Notes: generated from the sequence alone by a model not told the origin. A DNA stretch of 64,000 bases from Paracoccus gahaiensis (GCF_005048225.1 NZ_SUNI01000001.1:372001-436000), one strand, 5' to 3'. Positions 7,692 through 16,442 are shown, numbered from the stretch's first letter. Numbers and translations are program-made.

Positions 7692-8891
7692 TCACGCCCC
7701 CTCCAGGGGCGGCAGACCCAGCAGGGCGCGCTTCTCGGCATCGGTCAGGAACGCCGCCGCGCTGATCCGCGCCCATTGCTGGTTGCGCTCCTCGGCCAAG
7801 GCCGGGATCTGGTCCGGATCGGGCCGCAGTTCCACCTCCGCCCCCAGATGCTCGGACAGCCACCACGCGACCGAGGCCGTGACCCGCGCCACCAGAGGCA
7901 GCACCGTCAGCCGATAGAAGGCCCGGTGCGCCTCGGCGTAATTGGCATAGGTCGCATCGCCGGGGATGCCCATCAGCATGGGCGGCACCCCGAAGGCCAG
8001 GGCGATCTCGCGCGCCGCCGACAGCTTGGTCTCGTGGAACTCCATGTCGGCGGGGCTGAACCCCATGGGGCGCCAGTCCAGCCCCCCCTCCAGCAGCATC
8101 GGACGCCCCGCATTGCGCGCGCCCTGATGGTTCATCTCGATCTCGCCCACCAGCCGGTCATATTGCTCGGGGCTCAGCACCCCCTGCCCGTCCACCCCCT
8201 TGTAGACGATCGCGCCAGAGGGACGCGCCGCATTGTCCAGAAGCGCCTTGGACCAGGCACTGGCGCTGTTATGCACATCCAGCGCCACGGCGGCCGCCTG
8301 CATGGGCGACAACCCGTAATGGTCGTCCTGCGGATGGAAGGCCTTCACATGGCAGACCGGATCGGGGCTGCCCGTCATGTCGAAGCGATGCTTGCGCCCC
8401 CCGACAGCATACTCGTAGCCCACCGGCCAGCCATCCGTCCCCGGCACCACGCTCATCCGGTCCGAGCGCAGCACATGCAGCTCCTCCGGCAGGCCCGAGG
8501 CCCCGGCCCCCACCGCTTCAAGATAGCCGTTGCCCGACAGCAGGATCTGCCCGAACAGCGCCTCGAACAGCTCGGCCCGGCCCTGCCCCGGATTGGGCCG
8601 GCGCAGCAGGTCCAGCACCGGATGTACCTCATAGCGGCTGACCCGGTCCGCGCAGACCAGAGGCACGGCAGCCGCCGCCTCGGCGATCAGCTTCACGCAG
8701 CGAAAGCCCACCGGATTGCCCACGAAGCCGCCGCGCGTCAGACTGCCCGTGTCGCGCGCCGACCAGACGGCCCCGCCGCGCCCCAGGCCGCTGGCAAAGG
8801 CCACCACGCGGCCCACGGCGCTGGCCTTCCTCTCGGGCACGGCCCGCTCCGGCGCCCCGGCCGCCTCCCGCGAAAACAATCGAAACACCAT
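7692..8891 (-). CDS. g3: GTA portal protein g3
   Basis: A 399-residue HK97-type portal protein. Segments such as NPVGFRCVKLIAEAAAAVPL, LDLLRRPNPGQGRAELFEAL and GNGYLEAVGA are standard for the family. The dodecameric portal forms the DNA entry ring of the head. I place the start at ATG 8891, preceded by GGAGG; an ATG at 8903 is also possible. About 110 bp separate it from terL, filled by a copy of a dispersed hairpin element. Confidence 0.93.
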   Translation of the reverse strand: MVFRLFSREAAGAPERAVPERKASAVGRVVAFASGLGRGGAVWSARDTGSLTRGGFVGNPVGFRCVKLIAEAAAAVPLVCADRVSRYEVHPVLDLLRRPNPGQGRAELFEALFGQILLSGNGYLEAVGAGASGLPEELHVLRSDRMSVVPGTDGWPVGYEYAVGGRKHRFDMTGSPDPVCHVKAFHPQDDHYGLSPMQAAAVALDVHNSASAWSKALLDNAARPSGAIVYKGVDGQGVLSPEQYDRLVGEIEMNHQGARNAGRPMLLEGGLDWRPMGFSPADMEFHETKLSAAREIALAFGVPPMLMGIPGDATYANYAEAHRAFYRLTVLPLVARVTASVAWWLSEHLGAEVELRPDPDQIPALAEERNQQWARISAAAFLTDAEKRALLGLPPLEGA

Positions 8892-8940
8892 GCTCGCCTC
8901 CATCTCAGCGCCATGCGAAAGGGCCGCCCCAAAGGGACGG

Positions 8941-9000
8941 CACCTTCATCTTGGCCCAAATATCCTCAGGGGGGTCCGGGGGGCAGACTGCCCCCCGGCT
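8941..9000 (-). repeat. Dispersed hairpin element, copy 1 (inside the GTA operon, after terL)
   Basis: On the minus strand a 10-bp hairpin (8976-8985 with 8989-8998) is followed by GGATATTT, then GGGCCAAGATGAAG. Three similar copies occur on the plus strand at 38591-38660, 54499-54561 and 57243-57301. All four lie directly after the stop codon of a gene on the same strand. Here the element sits 3 bp after terL and before the portal gene. Confidence 0.8.
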
Positions 9001-9002
9001 GC

Positions 9003-10415
9003 TCACAGGCGCCGCATCTGCGGTCGCCGCCAGCCCGTCGCGGGCTCGATCATCAGCTCGTGGATCGCCCAGACCAGCGCATCCAGCCGGTCCGGGCTGC
9101 CGCGCCCCTCGAAGCCGCGCACAGTCATCTGGCACATCTGGTCCTCCAGCGCGCCCAGGGCGCCGCGCAGATGCTTCACGCGCCCCTGCTCGTAGAGCGC
9201 CGCCACCGGCTCGGCCCGCAGGCCCTTGCCGCGCGACGCCCGCAGCGCCTTGAAGGGCACCAGGGCGTCGATCTGGCGCACCACGCTCTCGACCAGATCG
9301 CCGCCCTGGTTCACCTCGGCCACCAGCTTCTCGGCCCCGTGCCGGTCCATGCCGGCGATCGCGGCGCGCGCCCAATCCACCGGACCGCCCCGCACGCTGG
9401 CATCCTCCAGCACATAGGCCCGCCAGTCTGCAGGCTCACCCTGCGCGACGACGCCCGCAACCACGATCCCGCATTCGTCGCTGGCCCGGCTACCCGTCAC
9501 CGAAGGATCGACCGCCACCACGATCCGGTCCAGCTTCGGCACCGCGTCGACGCGCGCGGCCTCCAGCATCGCCGTGGTCCACAGCGCACCCTCCACATCG
9601 TCCAGCAGCACGCCCTCCAGCTCCTGCCGCCCCATCCGGGTGCCCCCATAGCGGCTCTCGACCTCGGCCAGAAAGCTCTCGGCCAGATAGGCGCGGTTGG
9701 CATCGGTGGGCGCATGGGTCACCACCGTGCTGGCATTGCCCAGGATGCGCTTCAGCACGCCCACATTGCGCGGCGTGGTCGTCACCACCTGCTGGGGATG
9801 CTCGCCCAAGCGCAACGCGAATTGCAGCATGTCCCAGACATCCTCGGCCTTCTTCCACTTGGCCAGCTCGTCCACCCAGGCCGCATCGAACTGGGGGCCG
9901 CGCAACGCCTCGGGCTCATGCGCCGAATAGACCGTGGCGGTCGCGCCATTGGCCCAGACCAGCCGCTTGCGCCCCGCCTCCCAATCCGGGCGCCGGTCGG
10001 GGGGCGAACAGGCCAGGATGCCGCTTTCGCCGAACACCATCACCTCGCGCACCTGATCGAAAGTCTCGCCCACCAGCGCCACCCGATGGCACCGCCCCGG
10101 CGCGTCGGGGGTCGGCCCCTCGACCATGCGGCGCACCCATTCGGACCCGGCGCGGGTCTTGCCCGCCCCGCGCCCGCCCATGATCACCCAGGACTTCCAG
10201 TCCCCCTCGGGCGGCAGCTGATGCGGCAGGGCCCAGAACTCGAACAGCCAGGGCAGGCTGGTCAGCGCGTTCTCGGACAGCCCGCCCAGAAAGTCCTCAA
10301 CCTCCCGAGGCTCGGCGCAGGCAAGCCAGGCGGCGCCCGATCTCGTCTCGTGCGGCGTCAAGGTCGAGGCTGCCTCCTCCGACCCCGCCCGCGATATCCT
10401 TGCGAAGTTTGTCAA
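9003..10415 (-). CDS. g2: GTA terminase large subunit g2
   Basis: Up to 470 residues. The N-terminal packaging ATPase has a Walker A motif GGRGAGKTRAG (about residues 80-90) and Walker B FDAAWVDEL; the C-terminal nuclease part has VVAVDPSVTG and LVAEVNQGGDLV. It cuts host DNA and pumps it into GTA heads. From ATG 10415 the first roughly 39 residues overlap the end of g1; no ATG, GTG or TTG was found near residue 31, so the overlapping start may be real. Confidence 0.92.
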   Translation of the reverse strand: MTNFARISRAGSEEAASTLTPHETRSGAAWLACAEPREVEDFLGGLSENALTSLPWLFEFWALPHQLPPEGDWKSWVIMGGRGAGKTRAGSEWVRRMVEGPTPDAPGRCHRVALVGETFDQVREVMVFGESGILACSPPDRRPDWEAGRKRLVWANGATATVYSAHEPEALRGPQFDAAWVDELAKWKKAEDVWDMLQFALRLGEHPQQVVTTTPRNVGVLKRILGNASTVVTHAPTDANRAYLAESFLAEVESRYGGTRMGRQELEGVLLDDVEGALWTTAMLEAARVDAVPKLDRIVVAVDPSVTGSRASDECGIVVAGVVAQGEPADWRAYVLEDASVRGGPVDWARAAIAGMDRHGAEKLVAEVNQGGDLVESVVRQIDALVPFKALRASRGKGLRAEPVAALYEQGRVKHLRGALGALEDQMCQMTVRGFEGRGSPDRLDALVWAIHELMIEPATGWRRPQMRRL

Positions 10416-10704
10416 CCTTGATCCTTTCCGCCATCAGCAGCTGCACGGCCTCGCGGACCGTCTTCGCCGTCTCGATGGCCTTTTTCAGCTTGGAGGGGTC
10501 AAGTTCCCCCGATGTCAGCGCCTCGAGCTCGGCCTGATGGCCCCGCAGATCCCTGACGTAATCCCAGAATAGCCAGCGCAGGACGTCGATCTCGTCCTCG
10601 CCCTCGGCAATCTCGGGGATGCGGAACGCCGCCTTCGCAGGCTGAGTCCCGGCCACGAAAGGTCCTTCGGTTGTCCCGACCTTGCCCATTTCCATATCGT
10701 TCAT
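10297..10704 (-). CDS. g1: GTA protein g1 (small terminase-like)
   Basis: A 135-residue mostly helical protein: EDEIDVLRWLFWDYVRDLRGHQAELEAL, then a lysine-rich helix LKKAIETAKTVREAVQLLMAERIKVDKLRKD. It is the first gene of the cluster and matches the position and size of RcGTA g1, which acts as a small terminase. It lies about 95 bases downstream of a possible promoter. Its end overlaps terL by 119 bp. Confidence 0.85.
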   Translation of the reverse strand: MNDMEMGKVGTTEGPFVAGTQPAKAAFRIPEIAEGEDEIDVLRWLFWDYVRDLRGHQAELEALTSGELDPSKLKKAIETAKTVREAVQLLMAERIKVDKLRKDIAGGVGGGSLDLDAARDEIGRRLACLRRASGG

Positions 10705-10805
10705 GCACTCTGCCCCGCCTCGTGTCCTGTCCGCACGAGCCCAGAAACGAAAAAGCGACCAAGGGTTTCCCCCGGCCGCTTGCCCATCTCTTCCAGCATG
10801 TCCAA

Positions 10806-10834
10806 GTTCTACGTCAGAGCGTTCGCAAAGTCAA
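10806..10834 (-). promoter_or_regulatory. Possible sigma-70-type promoter of the GTA operon
   Basis: On the minus strand TTGACT (10829-10834) and TAGAAC (10806-10811) are separated by 17 bases, close to a housekeeping promoter. Transcription would start near 10799 and leave a leader of roughly 95 bases before g1. In Rhodobacterales this promoter normally depends on GafA and quorum/CtrA control; no site for them was identified here. Confidence 0.45.
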
Positions 10835-10897
10835 TCCATAAACCCAGAGTTGCAGAACAGCGCAGGAAAACACTGTGAAGACAACGCCTTGATCCAT
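10814..10897 (-). CDS. Possible 27-codon hydrophobic peptide between trpF and the GTA operon
   Basis: ATG 10897 is preceded by AGGGAG about six bases upstream. The peptide starts MDQGVVFTVFSCAVLQLWVY and could form a single membrane segment. Its last codons overlap the possible GTA promoter. There is no homology argument; it may be chance, or a leader peptide. Confidence 0.25.
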   Translation of the reverse strand: MDQGVVFTVFSCAVLQLWVYGLTLRTL

Positions 10898-10937
10898 GCA
10901 ACACTCCCTGCGCGCGCCGCGCAACACGGGGTGCGAC

Positions 10938-11573
10938 TCACCCCCGCGCCGCCCTGCAGAAGGCCCCGATCCGCGCCGAATCCTTGACCCCAGGCGCCGA
11001 TTCCACGCCCGAGCTGACATCCACCGCCGGTGCGCCCGTCAACCGCACGGCCTCGGCCACATTGTCCGCCGTCAGGCCCCCGGCCAGCATCCAGGGCCGA
11101 AGCCAGCGCCGCCCGACCAGCAGCCGCCAGTCGAAGGCCAGCCCGTTGCCTCCCGGCAGATCGGCCCCCTTCGGCGGCTTCGCATCCACCAGCAGCAGAT
11201 CGGCCGCCACGCCATATTCGGTCAGCAGGACCAGATCCTCGGGCCCCGAGATCCCCACCGCCTTCATCACCGGCAGACCGGTCAGCGCCTTGACCTCGGC
11301 CACCCGCGCGGGGCTTTCATGGCCGTGCAGCTGCACGATATCCAGCGCCACCGCATCCAACACCTTGGTCAGCAACGCATCCGAGGGATCCACGAACAAC
11401 CCCACCTTGGCCACCCCCACCGGCAGATCGGTCGTCAGCGCGGCCGCCTCGGAACCACTCACTGCACGCGGAGACTTCGGAAAGAACACGAAGCCCAGAT
11501 AACGCGCTCCGGCCGCGACAGCGGCCGTCACATGGGCAGGCTCGCGCAGCCCGCAGATCTTGACCTCGGCCAC
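10938..11573 (-). CDS. trpF: Phosphoribosylanthranilate isomerase
   Basis: A 211-residue TIM-barrel enzyme of tryptophan synthesis that converts phosphoribosylanthranilate to the carboxyphenylamino-deoxyribulose form. Diagnostic motifs: VKICGLREPAHV with the catalytic Cys7, DIVQLHGHES, and the C-terminal phosphate-binding segments LAGGLTADNV and AVDVSSGVES. It follows the LapA-like gene by 3 bp. In many relatives trpB comes next; here the next genes are the GTA cluster. Confidence 0.95.
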   Translation of the reverse strand: MAEVKICGLREPAHVTAAVAAGARYLGFVFFPKSPRAVSGSEAAALTTDLPVGVAKVGLFVDPSDALLTKVLDAVALDIVQLHGHESPARVAEVKALTGLPVMKAVGISGPEDLVLLTEYGVAADLLLVDAKPPKGADLPGGNGLAFDWRLLVGRRWLRPWMLAGGLTADNVAEAVRLTGAPAVDVSSGVESAPGVKDSARIGAFCRAARG

Positions 11574-11576
11574 GCC

Positions 11577-11975
11577 TCAGCGCGCCACGGGCAGGCTGGA
11601 GCGGTTGACACCGGGCCGCGGCTTGTTGGCGGGCTCGTCCAGGATCGCCAGCACCTCGTCGCGCGGCGCGGCATGGCGGTCGCGCAGATGACCGACCTCG
11701 CCCTCCAGCCGGGTGACCTCGGCGCTGCGCAGCTTGGCCTCGCGCCGGAAATGCGCCTCGCGCATCCACTCCCAGACTAGCCCTGCCAACATTCCCAGGG
11801 CGAAGGCCACGAAGATCACCAGGAACAGCGGCAGCGCGATCGTCCAGGTACCGCCCAGATACTGGCCGAAATTCGCCGGAAAGGCCGACAGGGTCACGAT
11901 CTCGCGGTTGGCCAAGGCCACGCCGACCAGCACAAGCGCCAGCAGCGCGACAAAGATCAGACGGATGAAGCGCAT
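11577..11975 (-). CDS. LapA-domain inner-membrane protein
   Basis: A 132-residue protein with two membrane segments (about residues 4-22 and 44-66) around NREIVTLSAFP, then a charged, coiled-coil-like tail (REAKLRSAEVTRLEGEVGHLRDR). This is the lipopolysaccharide assembly protein A (LapA) domain layout. Placement between ihfB and trpF is common in Rhodobacterales. I chose ATG 11975, with GAGG upstream. Its exact role is not established. Confidence 0.8.
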   Translation of the reverse strand: MRFIRLIFVALLALVLVGVALANREIVTLSAFPANFGQYLGGTWTIALPLFLVIFVAFALGMLAGLVWEWMREAHFRREAKLRSAEVTRLEGEVGHLRDRHAAPRDEVLAILDEPANKPRPGVNRSSLPVAR

Positions 11976-12026
11976 GAGAATTCCTCGAGTTGCGGATGGC
12001 GCAGCGGCCACCCTGTTCTACGCCGC

Positions 12027-12311
12027 TCAGGCATCGCCGTTCAAGCGGTCGCGCAGCAGCTTGCCGGTCTTGAAGAACGGCACATGCTTTTCATCGACCT
12101 CGACCGACTCGCCGGTGCGCGGGTTCCGCCCCGTGCGCGAATCGCGCTTCTTGACCGAGAAGGCGCCGAAGCCGCGCAACTCCACCCGGTCACCGCGCGC
12201 CATCGCGTCGATGACCTCCTCGAAGACCGTGTTCACGATCCGCTCGACATCGCGTCGGAACAGGTGGGGATTTTCATCGGAAATCTTCTGGATCAGTTCT
12301 GACCGGATCAT
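12027..12311 (-). CDS. ihfB: Integration host factor beta subunit
   Basis: A 94-residue HU/IHF-family DNA-bending protein: [20 protein letters not shown], then [22 protein letters not shown], with the conserved Arg-Asn-Pro tip of the DNA-inserting arm. It pairs with IHF-alpha. The ATG 12311 has GGGGA upstream. Its position after rpsA is a classic proteobacterial arrangement, but a terminator separates the two, so it likely has its own promoter. Confidence 0.95.
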   Translation of the reverse strand: MIRSELIQKISDENPHLFRRDVERIVNTVFEEVIDAMARGDRVELRGFGAFSVKKRDSRTGRNPRTGESVEVDEKHVPFFKTGKLLRDRLNGDA

Positions 12312-12492
12312 GCTATCCCCCAAATGGACGGGTCTTCCTGCCACGAGAACGGAAAGCGCCGTGGCGCGCGGACAGCGTGGCACCGTCCTTGTGAACCGGT
12401 AACGCCGGACAGAAGTCACTGGTTTCATAGCGTTGCCAGCTTTGAGCGCGGCGTGCAAGCGCGACCCCGCCCCAGCCCGCGCCGCAGGCATG

Positions 12493-12524
12493 AAAAAGCC
12501 CGCCCCGGATGCACCGGGGCGGGC
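12493..12524 (-). terminator. Rho-independent terminator of rpsA
   Basis: An 11-bp perfect stem (12498-12508 with 12514-12524) with a 5-base loop is followed on the minus strand by five Ts (12493-12497). It lies 22 bp past the rpsA stop. Confidence 0.9.
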
Positions 12525-12546
12525 CAAGCCGGACGGGAGGACCCGA

Positions 12547-14226
12547 TCAGCCGTTGCGGTTCAGAGCCGCACCCAGGATGTCACCCAGCGACGCGCCCGA
12601 ATCCGAGCTGCCATAGGTGTCGATCGCTTCTTTTTCCTCGGCGATCTCGCGGGCCTTGATGGACAGGCCCAGACGGCGGGTCTTGGTGTCCACGTTGGTC
12701 ACGCGGGCATCGACCTTGTCGCCGACGGTGAAGCGCTCGGGACGCTGGTCGGCACGGTCGCGGGCCAGATCCGAACGGCGGATGAACGACTTCACGCTGT
12801 TGAACTCGACCTCGATCCCGCCTTCCTCGATCGCGGTGACCTCGGCGGTCACGATCGAGCCACGCTTCACACCGTCAACGGCTTCGGCCATGTGCTCGTT
12901 CTCGAGCGACTTGATCGACAGGCTGATACGCTCTTTCTCGACATCCACGTCCTGCACGACCGCCTTGACGGTGTCGCCCTTGCGGAAGTCCTGGATCGCA
13001 TCCTCGCCCCGGGCATCCCAAGAGATGTCCGACAGGTGAACCATGCCGTCGATGTCGCCGTCCAGACCCACGAACAGACCGAATTCGGTGATGTTCTTGA
13101 CCTCGCCCTCGATGACGGTGCCGGTCGGATGCGTCTCGGCGAAGACTTCCCACGGGTTGCGCATGGTCTGCTTCAGACCCAGCGACACGCGGCGCTTGGC
13201 CTCGTCGATCTCCAACACCATCACTTCGACTTCCTGCGAGGTCGAGACGATCTTGCCCGGATGCACGTTCTTTTTGGTCCAGCTCATTTCGCTGACATGG
13301 ACCAGACCCTCGACACCGGCTTCCAGCTCCACGAAGGCGCCATAGTCGGTGATGTTGGTGACGCGACCCTGATGGACCGATTCGATCGGGAACTTGTCCG
13401 CGACCGTATCCCACGGATCGGCCTGAAGCTGCTTCATGCCCAGGCTGATGCGGTGGCTGTCCTTGTTGATCTTGATGACCTGAACCTTGACGGTCTCGCC
13501 GATCGCCAGGATCTCGGAGGGGTGGTTGACCCGGCGCCAGGCCATGTCGGTGACATGCAGCAGGCCGTCGACGCCGCCCAAATCCACGAACGCACCGTAT
13601 TCGGTGATGTTCTTCACGACGCCGTCGATCGACTGGCCTTCGGTCAGGTTGGCGATGACTTCGGCGCGCTGCTCGGCGCGGCTCTCTTCCAGGATGGCGC
13701 GACGCGACACGACGATATTGCCGCGGCGACGGTCCATTTTCAGGATCTGGAAGGGCTGCTTCAGACCCATCAGCGGGCCGGCATCGCGCACGGGGCGCAC
13801 GTCGACCTGGCTACCGGGCAGGAACGCGACAGCGCCGCCCAGATCGACCGTGAAGCCGCCCTTGACGCGACCGAAGATGGCGCCTTCGACACGCTCTTCG
13901 TCGCCATAGGCGCGCTCCAGACGATCCCAGGCTTCCTCGCGGCGGGCCTTCTCACGGCTGATCGATGCTTCACCACGGGCGTTCTCGACGCGGTCCAGAT
14001 AGACCTCGACCTCGTCACCGACCTTGATGGTCGATTCTTCGCCCGGATTTGCGAATTCCTTCAGATCGACGCGGCCTTCCATCTTGTAGCCGACGTCGAT
14101 GATGGCCTGGCCCGCCTCGATGGCGATCACACGGCCTTTGACAACGCTGCCCTCATCGGGGGTGTCAATTTCGAGGCTTTCATTCAGAAGGGCCTCGAAC
14201 TCCTCCATAGTCGCTTTAGCGCACAT
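12547..14226 (-). CDS. rpsA: 30S ribosomal protein S1
   Basis: A 559-residue protein with six S1 RNA-binding repeats; repeated signatures such as [20 protein letters not shown] and [21 protein letters not shown] are visible. It binds mRNA leaders at the ribosome. Length matches alphaproteobacterial S1. The start [20 protein letters not shown] could also be the internal ATG at 14208, which would give MEEFEALL. It has its own terminator. Confidence 0.97.
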   Translation of the reverse strand: MCAKATMEEFEALLNESLEIDTPDEGSVVKGRVIAIEAGQAIIDVGYKMEGRVDLKEFANPGEESTIKVGDEVEVYLDRVENARGEASISREKARREEAWDRLERAYGDEERVEGAIFGRVKGGFTVDLGGAVAFLPGSQVDVRPVRDAGPLMGLKQPFQILKMDRRRGNIVVSRRAILEESRAEQRAEVIANLTEGQSIDGVVKNITEYGAFVDLGGVDGLLHVTDMAWRRVNHPSEILAIGETVKVQVIKINKDSHRISLGMKQLQADPWDTVADKFPIESVHQGRVTNITDYGAFVELEAGVEGLVHVSEMSWTKKNVHPGKIVSTSQEVEVMVLEIDEAKRRVSLGLKQTMRNPWEVFAETHPTGTVIEGEVKNITEFGLFVGLDGDIDGMVHLSDISWDARGEDAIQDFRKGDTVKAVVQDVDVEKERISLSIKSLENEHMAEAVDGVKRGSIVTAEVTAIEEGGIEVEFNSVKSFIRRSDLARDRADQRPERFTVGDKVDARVTNVDTKTRRLGLSIKAREIAEEKEAIDTYGSSDSGASLGDILGAALNRNG

Positions 14227-14280
14227 GCGTATGCAGTTTCCTTTGTGTCTGTTTTCCGGCCTGACGGTTGGCTCCGCCGG

Positions 14281-14309
14281 TCTTTATGGTGCCTTTGGGG
14301 CAACGCCAA
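14281..14309 (-). promoter_or_regulatory. Possible promoter of rpsA
   Basis: On the minus strand TTGGCG (14304-14309) and TAAAGA (14281-14286) are 17 bases apart, leaving a leader of roughly 50 bases before the rpsA start. Assigned by pattern only. Confidence 0.4.
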
Positions 14310-14413
14310 AGGGTCGCGGCATGGTGCCCGACCCGGTGGAAAGCGGCCTGTTCTGGCCATGTCGCCCGTTTGACTGCGGTTCCCTTACCCGCGATCGGGG
14401 CAAAATTCAACGG

Positions 14414-15205
14414 CTAAACGCGCCGCCACACGCCCGAGGCGCGACTATAGCCTGCAATCTGCGGCGCATCAAAGCCCTTGCCGCCCATCGGCGCCATGTG
14501 GCGTTCCAAGCGCAGCTCGGTGCCCTCGATCTCCAGCAGCGCGAATTCGTTCTGGATGTCGGTGATGCGGGCGCAGAGCGCGGTGCCCGTCTGGATCTGC
14601 AGCACCCGGGGCGCGTGCCCCGTGGCCAGCAGGTCGTCCACCGCCCAGCGGTGCAGATGCCCCGACAGCACGATGTTCACCCCCGCCGCCTCCATCCGGC
14701 GCAGAGCCCGGGTCGCCTGCCGCGCCAAGGCCTTGTCCACCCGGGGCAGCTGCTGCAGCGGATGGTGCAGCACGGCGATGTTGGTGCCCAGAGGATCGAC
14801 ATGGGCGATGACGCGGCCGACCTCTCCGGCGCGGATCTTGCCGCGCTGCCAGGAATAGGGATCGGCGCTGTTGATGGCCATCACCCGCACATCGCCCGCG
14901 TGAGCGCGTGGCGTCAGCGAGGGGCCGAAGGCCTTGCGATAGGCCCGGAAGGGCCAGAAGGTCCGCGCCAGCAGGTTCCACAGCGGAACATCGTGATTTC
15001 CGGGCAGGCAGATCAGCGGCGCCTCGATCCGGTCCAGAAAGGTCCGGGCCCGCGCCAGCTGCGCCGGCAAGCCGCGATGGGTCAGATCGCCGCCCACGGC
15101 CACCAGATCGGGCTGCAGCGCGGCGATCCGCTCCAGCAGCGGTGCCTCCAGCGCCTCGCGGTGAAAACCGAAATGCAGGTCGGTCAGATGCAGGATGCGC
15201 GTCAC
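14414..15205 (-). CDS. Metallophosphoesterase
   Basis: A calcineurin-like phosphoesterase of about 263 residues. All family motifs are visible: HLTDLHFG (metal Asp/His), GGDLTHRG, LPGNHDVP, VLHHPL and SGHLHRW. I chose GTG 15205, giving VTRILHLTDLHFG, because it falls 4 bp after the upstream kinase-like gene ends; an open extension further upstream overlaps that gene. The substrate is unknown; relatives act on cyclic nucleotides, nucleic acids or UDP-diacylglucosamine. Confidence 0.85.
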   Translation of the reverse strand: MTRILHLTDLHFGFHREALEAPLLERIAALQPDLVAVGGDLTHRGLPAQLARARTFLDRIEAPLICLPGNHDVPLWNLLARTFWPFRAYRKAFGPSLTPRAHAGDVRVMAINSADPYSWQRGKIRAGEVGRVIAHVDPLGTNIAVLHHPLQQLPRVDKALARQATRALRRMEAAGVNIVLSGHLHRWAVDDLLATGHAPRVLQIQTGTALCARITDIQNEFALLEIEGTELRLERHMAPMGGKGFDAPQIAGYSRASGVWRRV

Positions 15206-15209
15206 GGGG

Positions 15210-16166
15210 TCAGGCCTCGTCGCGGGCGGTCTTGCTGACGCCGTCGCGCGGCAGCAGGACGCGCAGGCCCTCATGGCGCACCTGCAGGCGGAAGGGACTG
15301 TCCAGCGTGGTCTTTTCCCCATCATGGGCGACAAGCTGGCGGCGCTTGGGCGTCTCGATCTGCAGCTCGTCGGTCAGGATCAGGTCGAAATCGTCGTCCT
15401 TGGCGCTGCGCCCCACGGCCATCCGCAGGGCCGAGCGCATCAGCGGCAGCGGTCGCTTCGCCTTGGCGATCAGCACCGCGAACTCGCCGCGCCGGATCTC
15501 GGCCGCACCTTCCAGCCCGAAGCTGTCCAGCTGATAGGCGCTGCGCGCGACGAAGACCAAGGCGCTGGTATAGCGGCGGGATTCGCCCTCCACCCGGGCC
15601 ACCAGCTGCATCGGATTGCGCAGCCGCCGCAGCGCCACCAGCACCGACCAATAGGCCGCCAACCGCGACCGGCCCCAACGCTTGTAGATCCCCTCGCGGG
15701 TCTTCAGGATCTGCGGATAGGCGCCGAAGCTGAGATTGTTGAGAAAGATGAGACCGTTGACATTGCCCACATCGACGGCTTCGACCCGCGCATCCAGGAT
15801 CGTGTCCAGCGCGTCCTCGACGATCTCGCCCACCCCCAGATCCCGGGCGAAATAGTTGAAGGTGCCGCCCGGCAACACGCCCATGATGGTCTCGCTGCCC
15901 GTCAGCGCATCGGCCACCGCCGATTGCGTGCCGTCGCCGCCCGCCGCGATGACCAGATCGAAATCCTCGCCCGCCACCTGCCGGGCCAGCGCCGGCAAGT
16001 CACGGCCTTTACGGCTTTCGCGCAGGATGTAGCTGCCGCAGGCCGGCGCCAGCCGCTCTTCCAGCATCTGCCGCAATTCCTGGTGCTTTTTCTTGCCCGA
16101 GCCGCGATTCATGACGACACAGACCCGTGCCTGAGCCAGGTCGAAACCCTCGGTGCTGTCCTGCAT
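15210..16166 (-). CDS. Diacylglycerol kinase-like lipid kinase (YegS/DagK family)
   Basis: A 318-residue protein with the nucleotide-binding motif AAGGDGTQSAVADAL and GVLPGGTFNYFARDLG, the signature of the DAGK catalytic domain, and an N-terminal VVMNRGSGKK. It probably phosphorylates a lipid such as diacylglycerol at the membrane. It forms a pair with the downstream phosphoesterase (4 bp apart). The precise substrate cannot be read from sequence. Confidence 0.85.
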   Translation of the reverse strand: MQDSTEGFDLAQARVCVVMNRGSGKKKHQELRQMLEERLAPACGSYILRESRKGRDLPALARQVAGEDFDLVIAAGGDGTQSAVADALTGSETIMGVLPGGTFNYFARDLGVGEIVEDALDTILDARVEAVDVGNVNGLIFLNNLSFGAYPQILKTREGIYKRWGRSRLAAYWSVLVALRRLRNPMQLVARVEGESRRYTSALVFVARSAYQLDSFGLEGAAEIRRGEFAVLIAKAKRPLPLMRSALRMAVGRSAKDDDFDLILTDELQIETPKRRQLVAHDGEKTTLDSPFRLQVRHEGLRVLLPRDGVSKTARDEA

Positions 16167-16203
16167 TGGTTGCCTGTCCCCGGCCTATTCGGTCTCTCTG
16201 AGG

Positions 16204-16235
16204 ATGCAACCCGCAACCCCCGGCAAGGGTTGCAT
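16204..16235. promoter_or_regulatory. 9-bp inverted repeat between fdsD and the lipid kinase gene
   Basis: ATGCAACCC (16204-16212) is mirrored by GGGTTGCAT (16227-16235), 14 bases apart. It lies 6 bp past the fdsD stop, in front of the lipid kinase gene. It may be an operator or a weak terminator; no T-run follows. Confidence 0.35.
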
Positions 16236-16241
16236 GATCCC

Positions 16242-16442
16242 TCAGAGGCGGCGGGCGGCCTCCAGCGCCGAGGGCTTCAGCCCCTCCCCGCCGCTGTCGA
16301 GGAAGGCCAGCAGCTGGGCCCGCATCCGCGGCTCCCAATAGTCGCGCAGATGATCGGCGACCTTCTCGGCGGGATCGCCGGGCTGGCTGTCGAAGAAAGT
16401 GGCGATCTGGTTGGCCATCATGACCATCTTCTCAGGCGACAT
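16242..16442 (-). CDS. fdsD: NAD-dependent formate dehydrogenase delta subunit
   Basis: A 66-residue protein, MSPEKMVMMANQIATFF at the start and LRDYWEPRMRAQLLAFL in the middle, the typical form of the FdsD/FdhD-delta small subunit found at the end of fds operons. It helps assemble or stabilise the formate dehydrogenase complex. Its start overlaps the end of fdhD by 11 bp. Confidence 0.9.
   Translation of the reverse strand: MSPEKMVMMANQIATFFDSQPGDPAEKVADHLRDYWEPRMRAQLLAFLDSGGEGLKPSALEAARRL

Noticed and set aside
7263-10421. A 1052-codon plus-strand open frame opposite the GTA head genes
   Set aside because: It mirrors the complementary strand of portal and terminase genes with typical GC-shadow composition (Arg, Pro, Gly, His) and shows no domain; the minus-strand genes have clear motifs.
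1-10704. Prophage rather than GTA
   Set aside because: No integrase, repressor, replication or lysis genes; gene order, short tape measure protein and g3.5/g10.1 positions match GTA clusters.
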